Origin: Sphingomonas sp. TZW2008
GTDB lineage: Bacteria > Pseudomonadota > Alphaproteobacteria > Sphingomonadales > Sphingomonadaceae
Length of the DNA stretch: 64,000 bases
Reading direction: 5' to 3'
Assembly (NCBI RefSeq): GCF_002117915.1
Contig: NZ_BDJB01000009.1
Coordinates: 98,822 to 162,821 of the forward strand
Every line of letters starts with the position of its first letter. The stretch's first letter is position 1. Made by a program: the position numbers and the translations under genes. The notes beneath the pieces were generated by a model. The model ran no database searches and was not told the DNA's origin. It saw nothing but the letters and a program-made list of their open reading frames with translations. Below are positions 38,429-47,161 of the stretch, in pieces.

Positions 38429-39814
38429 ATGGCATATGAAAAATATCCGCGCGGCGACTATTACGGTCGTCGCGACACGCAGGATTATGGCCGCGACGGT
38501 GGGTCGGGGCGCAATTCGGATTTTGCCAACGAGCGTAACTACGAAGCCGCCGGGGCTTCGGATCGCGACCGTAACTATTGGGGCGGCGATCAGGACTGGG
38601 ATGACAACAGTCGCGGCCGCGACTTCGGCGATTATGGCCAGCAGGATTATGGCCGACGCGATCAGCAGAACGGCGGTCGCCAGAATTACGGTGGTCAGAA
38701 CTATGGCGGCCCGAACTACGGTAGCCAAGGGTATGGCCAGAACCAGGGCGGTCAGAACTGGCGCGGCCAGGGTTCGCAGCGCGGTGGCGGCGATCGTGGC
38801 TGGACGCAGCGCGAGTACGGCGACCAGGGCTACGGCCAGCAAGGCTTCGGTGGTCAGCAGGGTTACGGCCAGCAGGGCCGCGGCGCGCGCGGGCAGGGCG
38901 ACACGCGCGGCATGCGCGGCGGCCAGTATGGCGCGGGCCAGTACGGTGCCGGCCAGTCGGGCGCCGGTCAGTATGGTGGTGGTCAGCACGGCGGCGGCCA
39001 GTACGGTAATGACCGCTTCGGCGGCGGGCGCCAGGGTGGCGGCTACGGGCGCCAGCAGTCCGGCGGCAACCAGTACGGTCAGCAGCGCTATGGCGCCGAC
39101 GGCGATCGTCAGCGTCAGGGCGGTGGCAATTCGCCGCAGGGCTATGATTACGACGACCGCGGCTTCTTCGCGCGCGCCGGGGACGAGGTCCGCTCGTGGT
39201 TCGGAGACGAGGATGCCGAGCGCCGCCGTGAGGCCGACATGCGCTACGACGAGCGCGCCTACAACGATCGCGACTCGGATTATGGCAATTGGCGCCGCAA
39301 CCAGATCGACGCGCTCGACCGCGATTACGACGAATATCGCAGCCACAACCGCAGCAAGTTCGAGAACGAGTTCACCACGTGGCGCAGCAGCCGGCAGTCG
39401 CAGCGCGACATGCTCAACAAGGTCGATGAGCATATGGAAGTCGTCGGCTCGGACGGCAGCCACGTCGGCACGGTCGACAAGGTGCGCGGCGATCGCGTGA
39501 TCCTGACCAAGAACGACAGCGACGCCGGCGGGCGCCACCATTCGTTCCCGTCGAGCTGGCTCGACAGCGTCGAGGACAACAAGGTCAAGCTGTCGAAGAG
39601 TGCCGATGAGGCGAAGAAGCAGTGGCGCGACGAGGAACGCAACCAGGCGATGTTCGGCGAGAACAACGCCGCGACCGCGACCAGCGGGGGAACGGCTGCC
39701 TCGACCGGCACGACGGCAGCCACGTCCACCAGCAGCGCGAGCGCCGGGACGACGACCGACGGCAAGGATGACGACGGCAAGATGCTCAACCGCAGCTTCC
39801 CCGGCACTTACTGA
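38429..39814 (+). CDS. Gly/Gln/Tyr-rich disordered protein with SWFGD motif and DUF2171 domain
   Basis: The 461-aa product has a low-complexity half (about 1-240) made of Gly, Gln, Tyr, Arg, Asn and Asp. It includes tandem GAGQYGAGQ-type repeats near 170-200. An SWFGD motif (GDEVRSWFGDEDAERRREAD, about 252) follows. A helical linker leads to a DUF2171 domain (MLNKVDEHMEVVGSDGSHVG, about 330-385) and a Thr/Ala/Ser tail. DUF2171 occurs in soluble stress-related proteins of this order. The first half resembles Tyr/Gly/Gln low-complexity segments that form condensates in eukaryotes, which is inference. AAGGAG precedes the ATG. Confidence 0.85.
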   Translation: MAYEKYPRGDYYGRRDTQDYGRDGGSGRNSDFANERNYEAAGASDRDRNYWGGDQDWDDNSRGRDFGDYGQQDYGRRDQQNGGRQNYGGQNYGGPNYGSQGYGQNQGGQNWRGQGSQRGGGDRGWTQREYGDQGYGQQGFGGQQGYGQQGRGARGQGDTRGMRGGQYGAGQYGAGQSGAGQYGGGQHGGGQYGNDRFGGGRQGGGYGRQQSGGNQYGQQRYGADGDRQRQGGGNSPQGYDYDDRGFFARAGDEVRSWFGDEDAERRREADMRYDERAYNDRDSDYGNWRRNQIDALDRDYDEYRSHNRSKFENEFTTWRSSRQSQRDMLNKVDEHMEVVGSDGSHVGTVDKVRGDRVILTKNDSDAGGRHHSFPSSWLDSVEDNKVKLSKSADEAKKQWRDEERNQAMFGENNAATATSGGTAASTGTTAATSTSSASAGTTTDGKDDDGKMLNRSFPGTY

Positions 39815-39858
39815 TCGGCTGATCTTCGTCGGCCTCTGACCCCTTGGGGTCGACGCGC

Positions 39859-39889
39859 AGAGCCCGGGCCTCACCGCCCGGGCTCTTTG
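39859..39889 (+). terminator. Hairpin terminator after the DUF2171 gene
   Basis: AGAGCCCGGGC and its exact complement (39859-39869 and 39876-39886) form an 11-bp stem with a six-base loop and a short T tract. Confidence 0.75.
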
Positions 39890-39943
39890 CGTTGGGGGAA
39901 TGCTCGGGCATAGCGGCGCGCGCAATAGATAGGAGAGCCTGAC

Positions 39944-40930
39944 ATGCCACGTGCCTGGAGCCTCAAGTCGCGTCCCAAGGGAATGCCGCAGCCCGGCGAC
40001 TTCGACCTCGTCGATCTGCCCGCCCAGCCGCTCGGCGAGGGTGAGGTGCGCATCGCCAACCGCTGGCTGTCGGTCGATCCGTACATGCGCGGGCGGATGA
40101 ACGACGTGAAAAGCTACGTCCCGCCGTTCGCGCTCGGCGAACCGATGCAGGGCGGGGCGATCGGCGAGGTGATCGAGAGCCGCGATGCGAACGTCCCCGT
40201 CGGCACCAAGGTGCAGCACATGCTTGGCTGGCGCGACGAGGCGGTCGTGCCCGCAAGCCAGGTGCAGAAGCTGCCCGATCTCGACGTTCCTGATGAGGCG
40301 TTTCTCGGCCAGTTCGGCATGCCGGGGATGACCGCCTATTTTGGCCTGCTCGAGGTCGCGGCGGCGAAGCCGGGCGACGTCGTGTTCGTCTCCGCCGCGG
40401 CGGGCGCGGTCGGCTCCACCGTCGTGCAGATCGCTAAGGCGAAGGGAATGACGGTGATTGGCTCGGCCGGCGGCGCGGAGAAATGCGCCTGGGTCAAGTC
40501 GCTCGGCGCCGATGCGGTGATCGATTACAAGGCGGGCGATATCGTCGCCGCGCTCGCCGACGCGACGCCCAAGGGGATCGACGTCTATTTCGACAACGTC
40601 GGCGGCGATCACCTCGACGCCGCGCTGCTCGCCGCCAATCCGCATGCGCGCTTCGCGATCTGCGGGATGATCGACATCTACAACGACGGCAAGCCGCAGT
40701 CGCTCAAGTATCTCGCCAAGGTGATCGGCGCGCGGCTGACGATCAAGGGCTTCCTCGTCAGCGATCACCTCGCTGGCGCGGCCGATTTCTACCGCGAGAT
40801 GGGCGGCTGGCTCGCCGAAGGGAAGCTGAAGCGCGAGGAAACGGTGATGGACGGGCTCGAGCGGACGCCCGAGGCGTTCATGGGCCTGTTCACCGGCGGC
40901 AACACCGGCAAGATGCTGGTGCGCCTCTGA
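39944..40930 (+). CDS. NADP-dependent oxidoreductase, MDR superfamily (CurA/LTB4-dehydrogenase type)
   Basis: The 328-aa zinc-free medium-chain reductase shows the nucleotide-binding loop SAAAGAVGSTVVQIAK (about residue 152). The family segments VDPYMRGRMND and MPGMTAYFGLLEV are also present. Relatives reduce double bonds of alpha,beta-unsaturated aldehydes and ketones such as alkenals or curcumin. GGAGAG stands about nine bases before the ATG. It is a single gene between two hairpins. Confidence 0.9.
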   Translation: MPRAWSLKSRPKGMPQPGDFDLVDLPAQPLGEGEVRIANRWLSVDPYMRGRMNDVKSYVPPFALGEPMQGGAIGEVIESRDANVPVGTKVQHMLGWRDEAVVPASQVQKLPDLDVPDEAFLGQFGMPGMTAYFGLLEVAAAKPGDVVFVSAAAGAVGSTVVQIAKAKGMTVIGSAGGAEKCAWVKSLGADAVIDYKAGDIVAALADATPKGIDVYFDNVGGDHLDAALLAANPHARFAICGMIDIYNDGKPQSLKYLAKVIGARLTIKGFLVSDHLAGAADFYREMGGWLAEGKLKREETVMDGLERTPEAFMGLFTGGNTGKMLVRL

Positions 40931-40936
40931 CGAAGC

Positions 40937-40966
40937 GCCGTCACGCCGGATCGCCGGCGTGACGGC
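40937..40966. terminator. Hairpin between convergent oxidoreductase and YpfJ-like genes
   Basis: A perfect 13-bp stem (40937-40949 and 40954-40966) with a four-base loop lies between convergent stops. T tracts are weak, so it may act in both directions or only stabilise 3' ends. Confidence 0.6.
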
Positions 40967-40989
40967 CTTGCCTTACCGGCCGGCGCCGC

Positions 40990-41907
40990 TCAGATCGCGC
41001 CGCTGAACGTGTCGCACTGGGCGGGATCGCCCGTTTCCAGCCCGCGGCGCAGCCACGCCTGGCGCTGTGCCGACGTGCCATGGGTGAAGCTCTCGGGCGC
41101 CACCCGCCCGCCGCCGCGGCGCTGTAGTGTGTCGTCGCCGATCGCCTGCGCTGCGGTCATCCCTTCCTCGACGTCGCCGGGCTCCAGCCGGTTGCGGTTC
41201 TGCGCCGCCCAGACGCCGGCATAGCAATCCGCCTGCAACTCGAGCCGCACCGACATCGCATTGCCTTCCGCCTCGCTGCCCGATTGCTGCGCGCGGCGCA
41301 CCCGCTCGGACGCGCCCGTCAGAGTCTGGATGTGGTGGCCGAATTCGTGCGCGACGACGTAATATTGCGCGAAGTCGCCCGCCGCGCCGAACTTGTTCGC
41401 CAGCTCGTCGTAGAAGCTCGTGTCGATGTAGATGCCCTGGTCGGACGGGCAGTAGAACGGCCCCATCGCTGACATTGCGGCACCGCAGCCCGATTGCCCG
41501 CTGCCGCCGTAGAACACCAGCTTGGGCGCCTGGAAGCGTTCGCCCGATCGCGCGAACAGTTGCTCCCAGGTGTTTTCTGCCGAGGAGAAGGCGTTGCACG
41601 TCGCCTTGGTCGCTGCATCGACGCCGCACGCCGCCGCCGCGCCCGTGCCGCCTTCGCCGCCCGCGCCAGCGCTCCGCTCGCTGCGCGTCGGCGCGCTGCT
41701 GCCGCCCCCGCCGACGAGCCCGCCGAGGTTGCCGAGCCCACCGAACACGGCAAAGATGATCAGCACCACGACGATGCCGCCGCAGCCGAAGCGGCTGCCG
41801 ATCATCGGCAACAGCCCCAGCAGCAGCCCGCCACCGCCCCCGCCGCCGAAGCTCTGCCCGCGCTGGTCCTCGACGTTGATGTCGTTGTCGAAATCGTCGA
41901 GCCGCAT
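40990..41907 (-). CDS. Neutral zinc metallopeptidase, YpfJ family
   Basis: The 305-aa protein starts RLDDFDNDINVEDQRG, the family hallmark. It then has a Gly-rich stretch and a TM helix (about 43-63). The periplasmic domain carries the zinc motif HEFGHH (about 188) and a downstream ELQADCYAGVWA stretch that gives the third ligand. Physiological substrates are unknown. GGGGGAGG stands seven bases before the ATG at 41907, which decides the start over the longer frame. Confidence 0.88.
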   Translation of the reverse strand: MRLDDFDNDINVEDQRGQSFGGGGGGGLLLGLLPMIGSRFGCGGIVVVLIIFAVFGGLGNLGGLVGGGGSSAPTRSERSAGAGGEGGTGAAAACGVDAATKATCNAFSSAENTWEQLFARSGERFQAPKLVFYGGSGQSGCGAAMSAMGPFYCPSDQGIYIDTSFYDELANKFGAAGDFAQYYVVAHEFGHHIQTLTGASERVRRAQQSGSEAEGNAMSVRLELQADCYAGVWAAQNRNRLEPGDVEEGMTAAQAIGDDTLQRRGGGRVAPESFTHGTSAQRQAWLRRGLETGDPAQCDTFSGAI

Positions 41908-42010
41908 GTCGGCCTCCCCCTTTTCGTTACTCGTCCGGCATGAATGCGCGAAGGCGAAACGCGGTTGCATGGCTTGATCGTGCGGGGGCGGCAGCGCATG
42001 ACCGCGCGCA

Positions 42011-43147
42011 ATGGCCGATCACGATCCACGTCCGCCGCGGCGGGCAAAGCCGCTGCCGCTGCCCAGCGAAGTCGCGCTGGTCCTTCAGGGTGGCGGTGCG
42101 CTCGGCAGCTACCAGGCCGGCGTGATCGAGGCCTTGTCGGCGATCGCGATCGAGCCCGACTGGATCGCGGGCATCTCGATCGGCGCGGTCAACGCCGCGA
42201 TCGTTGCGGGCAACGCGCCCGAGCGCCGCGTCGCGCGGCTGCGCGAATTTTGGGATCAAACGACGAGCTGGCTGCCGAGCTTCCCGATCCTGCCCGAGGA
42301 TCACGTGCGCGAGTTCGTCCACGCCTGGTCGGCCGGCTTTGTCGCGCTTGCCGGGGTGCCGGGCTTCTTCGGCCCGCGCTTCGTGCCACCCGTCTTCGCC
42401 GCGCCCGGTACGCCGGAGGCGCTGAGCTTCTACGATTCCACACCGCTGCGCGCGACGCTCGACACGCTGATCGACTGGGATCTGGTGAACGATGGGCCGG
42501 TGCGCCTGTCGGTCGGCGCGGTCGACGTCGAGAGCGGCAACTTCCGCTATTTCGATACCGCGGAGGAGCGGCTCGACGCGCGCCACGTCATGGCGTCGGG
42601 CGCGCTGCCGCCCGGCCTGCCGCCGGTCGAGATCGACGGGCGCTGGTATTGGGACGGCGGGCTCGTCTCCAACACGCCGCTCCAGCACGTCCTTGATCAC
42701 CAGCGCGAAGGCATGATCGTCTTCCAGGTCGATCTCTTCTCGGCCGCCGATGAACGCCCGCGCACGATCACCGATGCCGCCGCACGCGCCAAGGAGATCA
42801 CCTTTTCCAGCCGCACGCGCCAGGTGACCGATCAGCTGATGAAGCTGCGCCGCGAGCGCGAGCTCGTCCGCCGCGTGCTCGCCAAGCTGCCCGCCGAGCT
42901 GCGCGACGATGCCGACGTCGCCCGGCTCGCCGCAATGTCGGCCGAACAGCCCGTCAGCCTCGTCCACCTCATCTATCGCGCCAATGCGTGGGAGGGCGGC
43001 GCGCGCGATTTCGAATTCTCCACCCGCACGATGCGCGAGCATTGGGCCGCGGGCCGCGCCGCGGTCGAGGCGACGATGGAGAATGCCGAGCTCGTCGCGG
43101 AGAACATCCTCACGGGGCGCACCGCCGCCTTCGATCTGACACGATAA
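42011..43147 (+). CDS. Patatin-like phospholipase (DUF3734-type)
   Basis: The 378-aa protein has the patatin catalytic elements: oxyanion loop GGGALGSYQAG (27-37), nucleophile Ser56 in GISIG, and the Asp in YWDGG. The oxyanion loop reads GGGALG rather than GGGARG, as in the DUF3734 subgroup. This subgroup is often linked to polyhydroxyalkanoate or hydroxybutyrate metabolism, and here the next gene is a 3-hydroxybutyrate dehydrogenase 12 bp downstream. No signal peptide, so it is cytosolic. Confidence 0.88.
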   Translation: MADHDPRPPRRAKPLPLPSEVALVLQGGGALGSYQAGVIEALSAIAIEPDWIAGISIGAVNAAIVAGNAPERRVARLREFWDQTTSWLPSFPILPEDHVREFVHAWSAGFVALAGVPGFFGPRFVPPVFAAPGTPEALSFYDSTPLRATLDTLIDWDLVNDGPVRLSVGAVDVESGNFRYFDTAEERLDARHVMASGALPPGLPPVEIDGRWYWDGGLVSNTPLQHVLDHQREGMIVFQVDLFSAADERPRTITDAAARAKEITFSSRTRQVTDQLMKLRRERELVRRVLAKLPAELRDDADVARLAAMSAEQPVSLVHLIYRANAWEGGARDFEFSTRTMREHWAAGRAAVEATMENAELVAENILTGRTAAFDLTR

Positions 43148-43159
43148 GGGAGTAGCTCG

Positions 43160-43945
43160 ATGTTCCTCAAGGGCAAGACCGCGCTCGTCACCGGCTCCAC
43201 CTCAGGGATCGGCCTCGCTTATGCCAAGGCGTTCGCCGCTGAGGGGGCGAGCGTGATGATCAACGGTTTCGGCGAGGCCGACGCGATCGAGCAGGCGCGC
43301 GCCGCACTCGCCACCGCGAGCGGGGCGGCGGCGCTGTACGACGCGGCGGACATGACGAAGCCTGATCAGATCGCCACGATGGTCGAGCGCTGCCACGCCG
43401 AACTCGGCGGGCCCGACATCGTCGTCAACAACGCCGGCATCCAATTCGTCTCCCCCGTCACCGATTTCCCCGATGACAAGTGGGACGCGATCATCGCGAT
43501 CAACCTCACCAGCGCGTTTCACGCGATGAAGGCCGCGATCCCGCACATGCGCGCGAAGAAGTGGGGCCGCATCATTTCCACTGCCTCCGCGCACAGCCTC
43601 GTCGCCAGCCCCAACAAATCGGCCTATGTCGCCGCCAAGCACGGCCTCGCCGGGCTGACCAAGACGGTGGCGCTGGAGACCGCGACCGACGGCATCACCG
43701 TCAACTGCATCTCGCCCGGCTATGTCTGGACGCCGCTGGTCGAAAACCAGATCCCCGATACGATGAAGGCGCGCGGCCTGTCGCGCGATCAGGTGATCAA
43801 CGACGTGCTGCTCGCCGCGCAGCCGACCAAACAGTTCGTCACCCCCGAACAGGTCGCCGCCTTCGCGCTGTTCCTGTGCCGCGACGAGGCCGCGGCGATC
43901 ACCGGCGCGAACCTTTCCGCCGACGGGGGCTGGACCGCTGCCTGA
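43160..43945 (+). CDS. 3-hydroxybutyrate dehydrogenase (SDR)
   Basis: This 261-aa short-chain dehydrogenase has the cofactor loop TGSTSGIG (about 11-18), NNAG, the catalytic Ser (STASAHSLVAS) and YxxxK (SAYVAAKHG). The segments LEGKTALVT-like start and CISPGYVWTPLVENQIPD are typical of D-3-hydroxybutyrate dehydrogenase, which converts 3-hydroxybutyrate to acetoacetate with NAD. It forms an operon with the patatin-like gene and ends overlapping the DUF4893 lipoprotein gene. GGGAG precedes the ATG. Confidence 0.9.
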   Translation: MFLKGKTALVTGSTSGIGLAYAKAFAAEGASVMINGFGEADAIEQARAALATASGAAALYDAADMTKPDQIATMVERCHAELGGPDIVVNNAGIQFVSPVTDFPDDKWDAIIAINLTSAFHAMKAAIPHMRAKKWGRIISTASAHSLVASPNKSAYVAAKHGLAGLTKTVALETATDGITVNCISPGYVWTPLVENQIPDTMKARGLSRDQVINDVLLAAQPTKQFVTPEQVAAFALFLCRDEAAAITGANLSADGGWTAA

Positions 43946-44615
43946 TCGCCGTCCGGCAGTCACGCGCGCCATTCGGCGCGGGCGTGCGCTCCTCCCGGCC
44001 GCCGCCCTCGCGCTGCTCGTCGCGGCGTGCGGCGGCAACGCGCCGTCACCTGCCTCCTCCACGCCGCGCGGCGCGGTGCCCGGCAATTGGCGCAGTGTCG
44101 CGACGGCGGCGGATCGTACACGACTGCGCGCCTGGCGCGAAACGTGGCTCGCCGCGGCGGCGCGCGCGCGCAGCGGGGGCGGGGCGGCCGCGCTCGCCGC
44201 CGACGCGCCGCTGTTCGATCTCGACCGCTTCCTCGTCGATCCGGTGCCACCGCCGGGCAACTATCGCTGCCGCGTCGTCAAGTTCGGCGCGCAGGGCGTC
44301 GGGACACGCGATTTCGCGAGCTTCCCTGCCTACCCCTGCCGGATCGATCGCGAAGGCGATCTCACCAGCTTCGCCAAGATGGCCGGGTCGCAGCGCCCCG
44401 TGGGGCTGATCTTCCCCGATCCGCAGTGGCGCGCGGTGTTCCTCGGCACGCTGCTGCTCGGTGACGAGACGCGCGCGATCGATTACGGGCGCGACGCGGC
44501 GCGCGATCTCGTTGGCTACGTCGATCGCATCGGCGAGCGGCGCTGGCGCATGGTGCTGCCCAGCCCAGCGTTCGAGTCGATGCTCGACGTGGTGGAGATC
44601 GTGCCGGTCAGTTGA
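43938..44615 (+). CDS. DUF4893 lipoprotein, probable CTG start
   Basis: The conserved domain (WRSVATAADRTRLRAWRET to the end) matches DUF4893, found in sphingomonads. The frame stays open upstream into the 3' end of the dehydrogenase gene and encodes a lipoprotein signal. That signal has Arg residues, ALLPAAALALLVAAC and a lipobox Cys at about 31. No ATG, GTG or TTG precedes this signal. CTG at 43938, eight bases after GGGGG, is the best start (225 aa). A conventional GTG at 44076 would remove the whole signal. The 3' end overlaps the convergent gene by eight bases. Confidence 0.78.
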   Translation: MPDRRPAVTRAIRRGRALLPAAALALLVAACGGNAPSPASSTPRGAVPGNWRSVATAADRTRLRAWRETWLAAAARARSGGGAAALAADAPLFDLDRFLVDPVPPPGNYRCRVVKFGAQGVGTRDFASFPAYPCRIDREGDLTSFAKMAGSQRPVGLIFPDPQWRAVFLGTLLLGDETRAIDYGRDAARDLVGYVDRIGERRWRMVLPSPAFESMLDVVEIVPVS

Positions 44616-45228
44616 CGGGCGCGGGCACGGCTGCAGGGGCGAGCGCGGGCGCGCTCGGCGTCGGAACGATCGGCGGCAGGCTGGCGAGATACTCCTTGCC
44701 GTGCCGGCCGATCATCGTCACGCGGCCGTCGTTCGCCGCCGCCAACGCCTTCAGGAACGACCGCGGCTTCTTCATCAGCGCGGGGAAAGCATCGACGCTG
44801 GCCAGCCCAGCGCGCCGCGCCGCCTCTTGCGTGAAATGCACGCAATTGCGCGTGTTCATGTGATAGGTGCCGTCGCCCGTCTTGTCGTCCCACTCGGTCA
44901 CCAGCCGGCGGATGTCGGCATATTGCGCGTCGCTCAGCGTCACCGCGAACTGCGCATCGCTGCCGTTCATATACCCCGGCTTGGCGATGTCGATACGCCC
45001 CGCGACCGGGCCGAACAGGATCGCCGGAGACACCGCTTTTGGTGTGAAGCCGTAGTTGAGGTCGACCGGCGGACCGCCCGCGTCAGGAATTCCGCGCAGC
45101 GTGAAGAAGGCGTGCGGGAAGCTGTTGCCCAGCTCGTGGCTCCAGAAGGTGATGACTACCGCCGCCTGCGCCGGCAGCGCGGCGAGCGACAGGAGGATGG
45201 CGGCAAGGGCGCCCAGCATACGCGACAT
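44608..45228 (-). CDS. Secreted protein with papain-like Cys/His motifs, unknown
   Basis: The 206-aa product has a Sec signal peptide (about 1-22, ending AQA). The mature domain has WSHELGNSFPHAFFTLRG with a conserved His, and later HMNTRNCVHFTQEAARRAG with a Cys. The order His then Cys and the NCxHF pattern suggest a permuted papain-like or related hydrolase fold, by analogy only. The C-terminus is Pro/Ala-rich. The ATG at 45228 was chosen because the signal peptide starts there. It converges on DUF4893 with an 8-bp overlap. Confidence 0.68.
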   Translation of the reverse strand: MSRMLGALAAILLSLAALPAQAAVVITFWSHELGNSFPHAFFTLRGIPDAGGPPVDLNYGFTPKAVSPAILFGPVAGRIDIAKPGYMNGSDAQFAVTLSDAQYADIRRLVTEWDDKTGDGTYHMNTRNCVHFTQEAARRAGLASVDAFPALMKKPRSFLKALAAANDGRVTMIGRHGKEYLASLPPIVPTPSAPALAPAAVPAPVN

Positions 45229-45319
45229 GGGCGCAAGTCTGTCACGCCGCCCGGCGAAGCTCAACGGGTGACTTTGCATCTTGTCCGTTTGAGCGCCACC
45301 GCGGTCCGACACGGAAATA

Positions 45320-45345
45320 CCCGCCGGTGGCGAACCACCGGCGGG
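45320..45345 (-). terminator. Hairpin downstream of isocitrate lyase
   Basis: A perfect 11-bp stem (45320-45330 and 45335-45345) with loop CGAA lies 160 bp after the aceA stop. The minus-strand tail is TATTTCC, a weak T tract. The 280-bp gap around it holds a second hairpin (45414-45434) and no gene that I can support. Confidence 0.55.
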
Positions 45346-45507
45346 CACCTTTCCTCCCCAGGAAACTCGGGTGGCCGGGTAGATTCCAGCCGGGAAACTT
45401 TGCGCTTGGCCCGCGGCGCGGCGTAGCCGCGCCGTCGAGCGGCACCTTGGCGGCGCCGCCGGCCGGGCTTGCGCGAGATGAGGACAGCGGCGCTGCCCTC
45501 GTCCGCG

Positions 45508-47103
45508 CTACGCCGCGAACTGGTTCATCGTGTTGTGCGCGCCGCCGGCCTTCAACGCGGCCTCGCCGGCGAAATACTCCTTGTGGTCGTCGCCGATGTC
45601 GCTGCCCGACATGTTCTGGTGCTTTACGCAGGCGATCCCCTCGCGGATCTCCTTGCGCTGCACGCCCTTGACGTAGCCAAGCATGCCCGCCTCGCCGAAA
45701 TACTCCTTGGCGAGATTGTCGGTCGAGAGCGCCGCGGTGTGATACGTCGGCAGCGTGATCAGGTGGTGGAAGATGCCGGCGCGCGCCGCCGCATCCTTCT
45801 GGAAAGTGCGGATCCTCTCGTCCGCCTCCGCCGCCAGATCGGTGTCGTCATAATCGACGCTCATCAGCCGCGCCCGGTCATAGGCGGAGACATCCTTGCC
45901 GGCCTCGACCCAGGCATCGAACACCTGCTGGCGGAAGTTGAGCGTCCAGTTGAAGCTGGGCGAATTGTTGTACACCAACTTGGCGTTCGGCACGACTTCG
46001 CGGATGCGGTCGACCATCGACGCGATCTGCTCGATGTGCGGCTTCTCCGTCTCGATCCACAATAGGTCCGCGCCGTTCTGCAGCGACGTGATGCAGTCGA
46101 GCACGCAGCGGTCGGCGCCGGTGCCCTCGCGGAACTGGAACAGGTTCGACGGCAGGCGCTTCGGGCGCATCAGCTTGCCGTCGCGCTCGATCACCACGTC
46201 GCCGCGCAAGCTGGCGAGGTCGGTCACTTCCTCGCAATCGAGGAAGGCGTTGTACTGGTCACCGATGTCGCCCTTCTCCTTCGAGAAGGCGATCTGCTTG
46301 GTGAGACCCGCGCCGAGCGAGTCGGTGCGCGTCACGATGATCCCGTCGTCGACACCCAGTTCGAGAAAGGCGTAGCGGCAGGCGCGCACCTTGGCGAGGA
46401 AGTCCTCGTGCGGCACCGTCACCTTGCCGTCTTGGTGGCCGCACTGCTTCTCGTCGGACACCTGATTCTCGATCTGCAGCGCGCAGGCGCCCGCCTCGAT
46501 CATCTTTTTGGCGAGGAGATACGTCGCCTCGGCGTTGCCGAAGCCCGCGTCGATGTCGGCGATGATCGGCACGACGTGCGTCTCGTAATTGTCGATCGCG
46601 TGCAGCAGACGCTGCGCCTCGATCTCGTTGCCCGCCTCGCGCGCCGCGTCGAGATCGCGGAACATCATGCCCAGCTCGCGCGCATCGGCCTGCTTCAGGA
46701 ACGTGTAGAGTTCTTCGATCAGCGCGGGCACGCTCGTCTTCTCGTGCATCGACTGGTCTGGCAGCGGACCGAACTCGCTGCGCAGCGCCGCGACCATCCA
46801 GCCCGACAGGTACAGATAACGGCCCTTGGTGGTGCCGAAATGCTTCTTGATCGAGATGAGCTTCTGCTGCCCGATGAAGCCGTGCCAGCAGCCCAGCGAC
46901 TGCGTGTACTCCGCCGGATTCGCGTCATAGGCCGCCATGTCGCGGCGCATGATGCCCGCGGTGTAGCGCGCGATGTCGATCCCGCTGCGGAAGCGGTTCT
47001 GCAGCCGCATCCGCGCCACTGCCTCGGCGTCAATGCCGTCCCAGGTGCCGTTGTAGCTGGCGACCAGCTGGCCGATCTGATTGGTTTGGTCCTGGTAGGT
47101 CAT
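45508..47103 (-). CDS. aceA: Isocitrate lyase
   Basis: Isocitrate lyase splits isocitrate to succinate and glyoxylate, the first step of the glyoxylate shunt for growth on acetate and fatty acids. The 531-aa protein is the long alphaproteobacterial form. The catalytic loop reads KQCGH (the usual form is KKCGH) and keeps the catalytic Cys. Other blocks are PIIADIDAGFGNAEATYLL and VTRTDSLGAG. The ATG at 47103 has AGGA before it. Malate synthase is not in the window. The gene is divergent from an ScfR/RamB-type regulator. Confidence 0.95.
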   Translation of the reverse strand: MTYQDQTNQIGQLVASYNGTWDGIDAEAVARMRLQNRFRSGIDIARYTAGIMRRDMAAYDANPAEYTQSLGCWHGFIGQQKLISIKKHFGTTKGRYLYLSGWMVAALRSEFGPLPDQSMHEKTSVPALIEELYTFLKQADARELGMMFRDLDAAREAGNEIEAQRLLHAIDNYETHVVPIIADIDAGFGNAEATYLLAKKMIEAGACALQIENQVSDEKQCGHQDGKVTVPHEDFLAKVRACRYAFLELGVDDGIIVTRTDSLGAGLTKQIAFSKEKGDIGDQYNAFLDCEEVTDLASLRGDVVIERDGKLMRPKRLPSNLFQFREGTGADRCVLDCITSLQNGADLLWIETEKPHIEQIASMVDRIREVVPNAKLVYNNSPSFNWTLNFRQQVFDAWVEAGKDVSAYDRARLMSVDYDDTDLAAEADERIRTFQKDAAARAGIFHHLITLPTYHTAALSTDNLAKEYFGEAGMLGYVKGVQRKEIREGIACVKHQNMSGSDIGDDHKEYFAGEAALKAGGAHNTMNQFAA

Positions 47104-47161
47104 CGTCGTTCCTGTCACGCGAGTAGGCGGGTGGCGCGGGCCTGATGGCGCGCGGCGTCGC

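Noticed and set aside
38429..39500. Possible CRISPR or tandem DNA repeat in the Gln/Gly/Tyr-rich stretch
   Set aside because: Repeats are degenerate codon-level repeats in a reading frame without spacers; no cas genes are near.
38360..40768. An 802-codon minus-strand frame with hydrophobic Val/Ala/Ile repeats
   Set aside because: It is the mirror image of the Gly/Gln/Tyr-rich gene and of the oxidoreductase gene; the + strand genes have ribosome sites and known domains.
45406..45440. Second hairpin downstream of aceA as a small RNA
   Set aside because: A 9-bp GC stem in a GC-rich region with no promoter or T tract is not distinctive.
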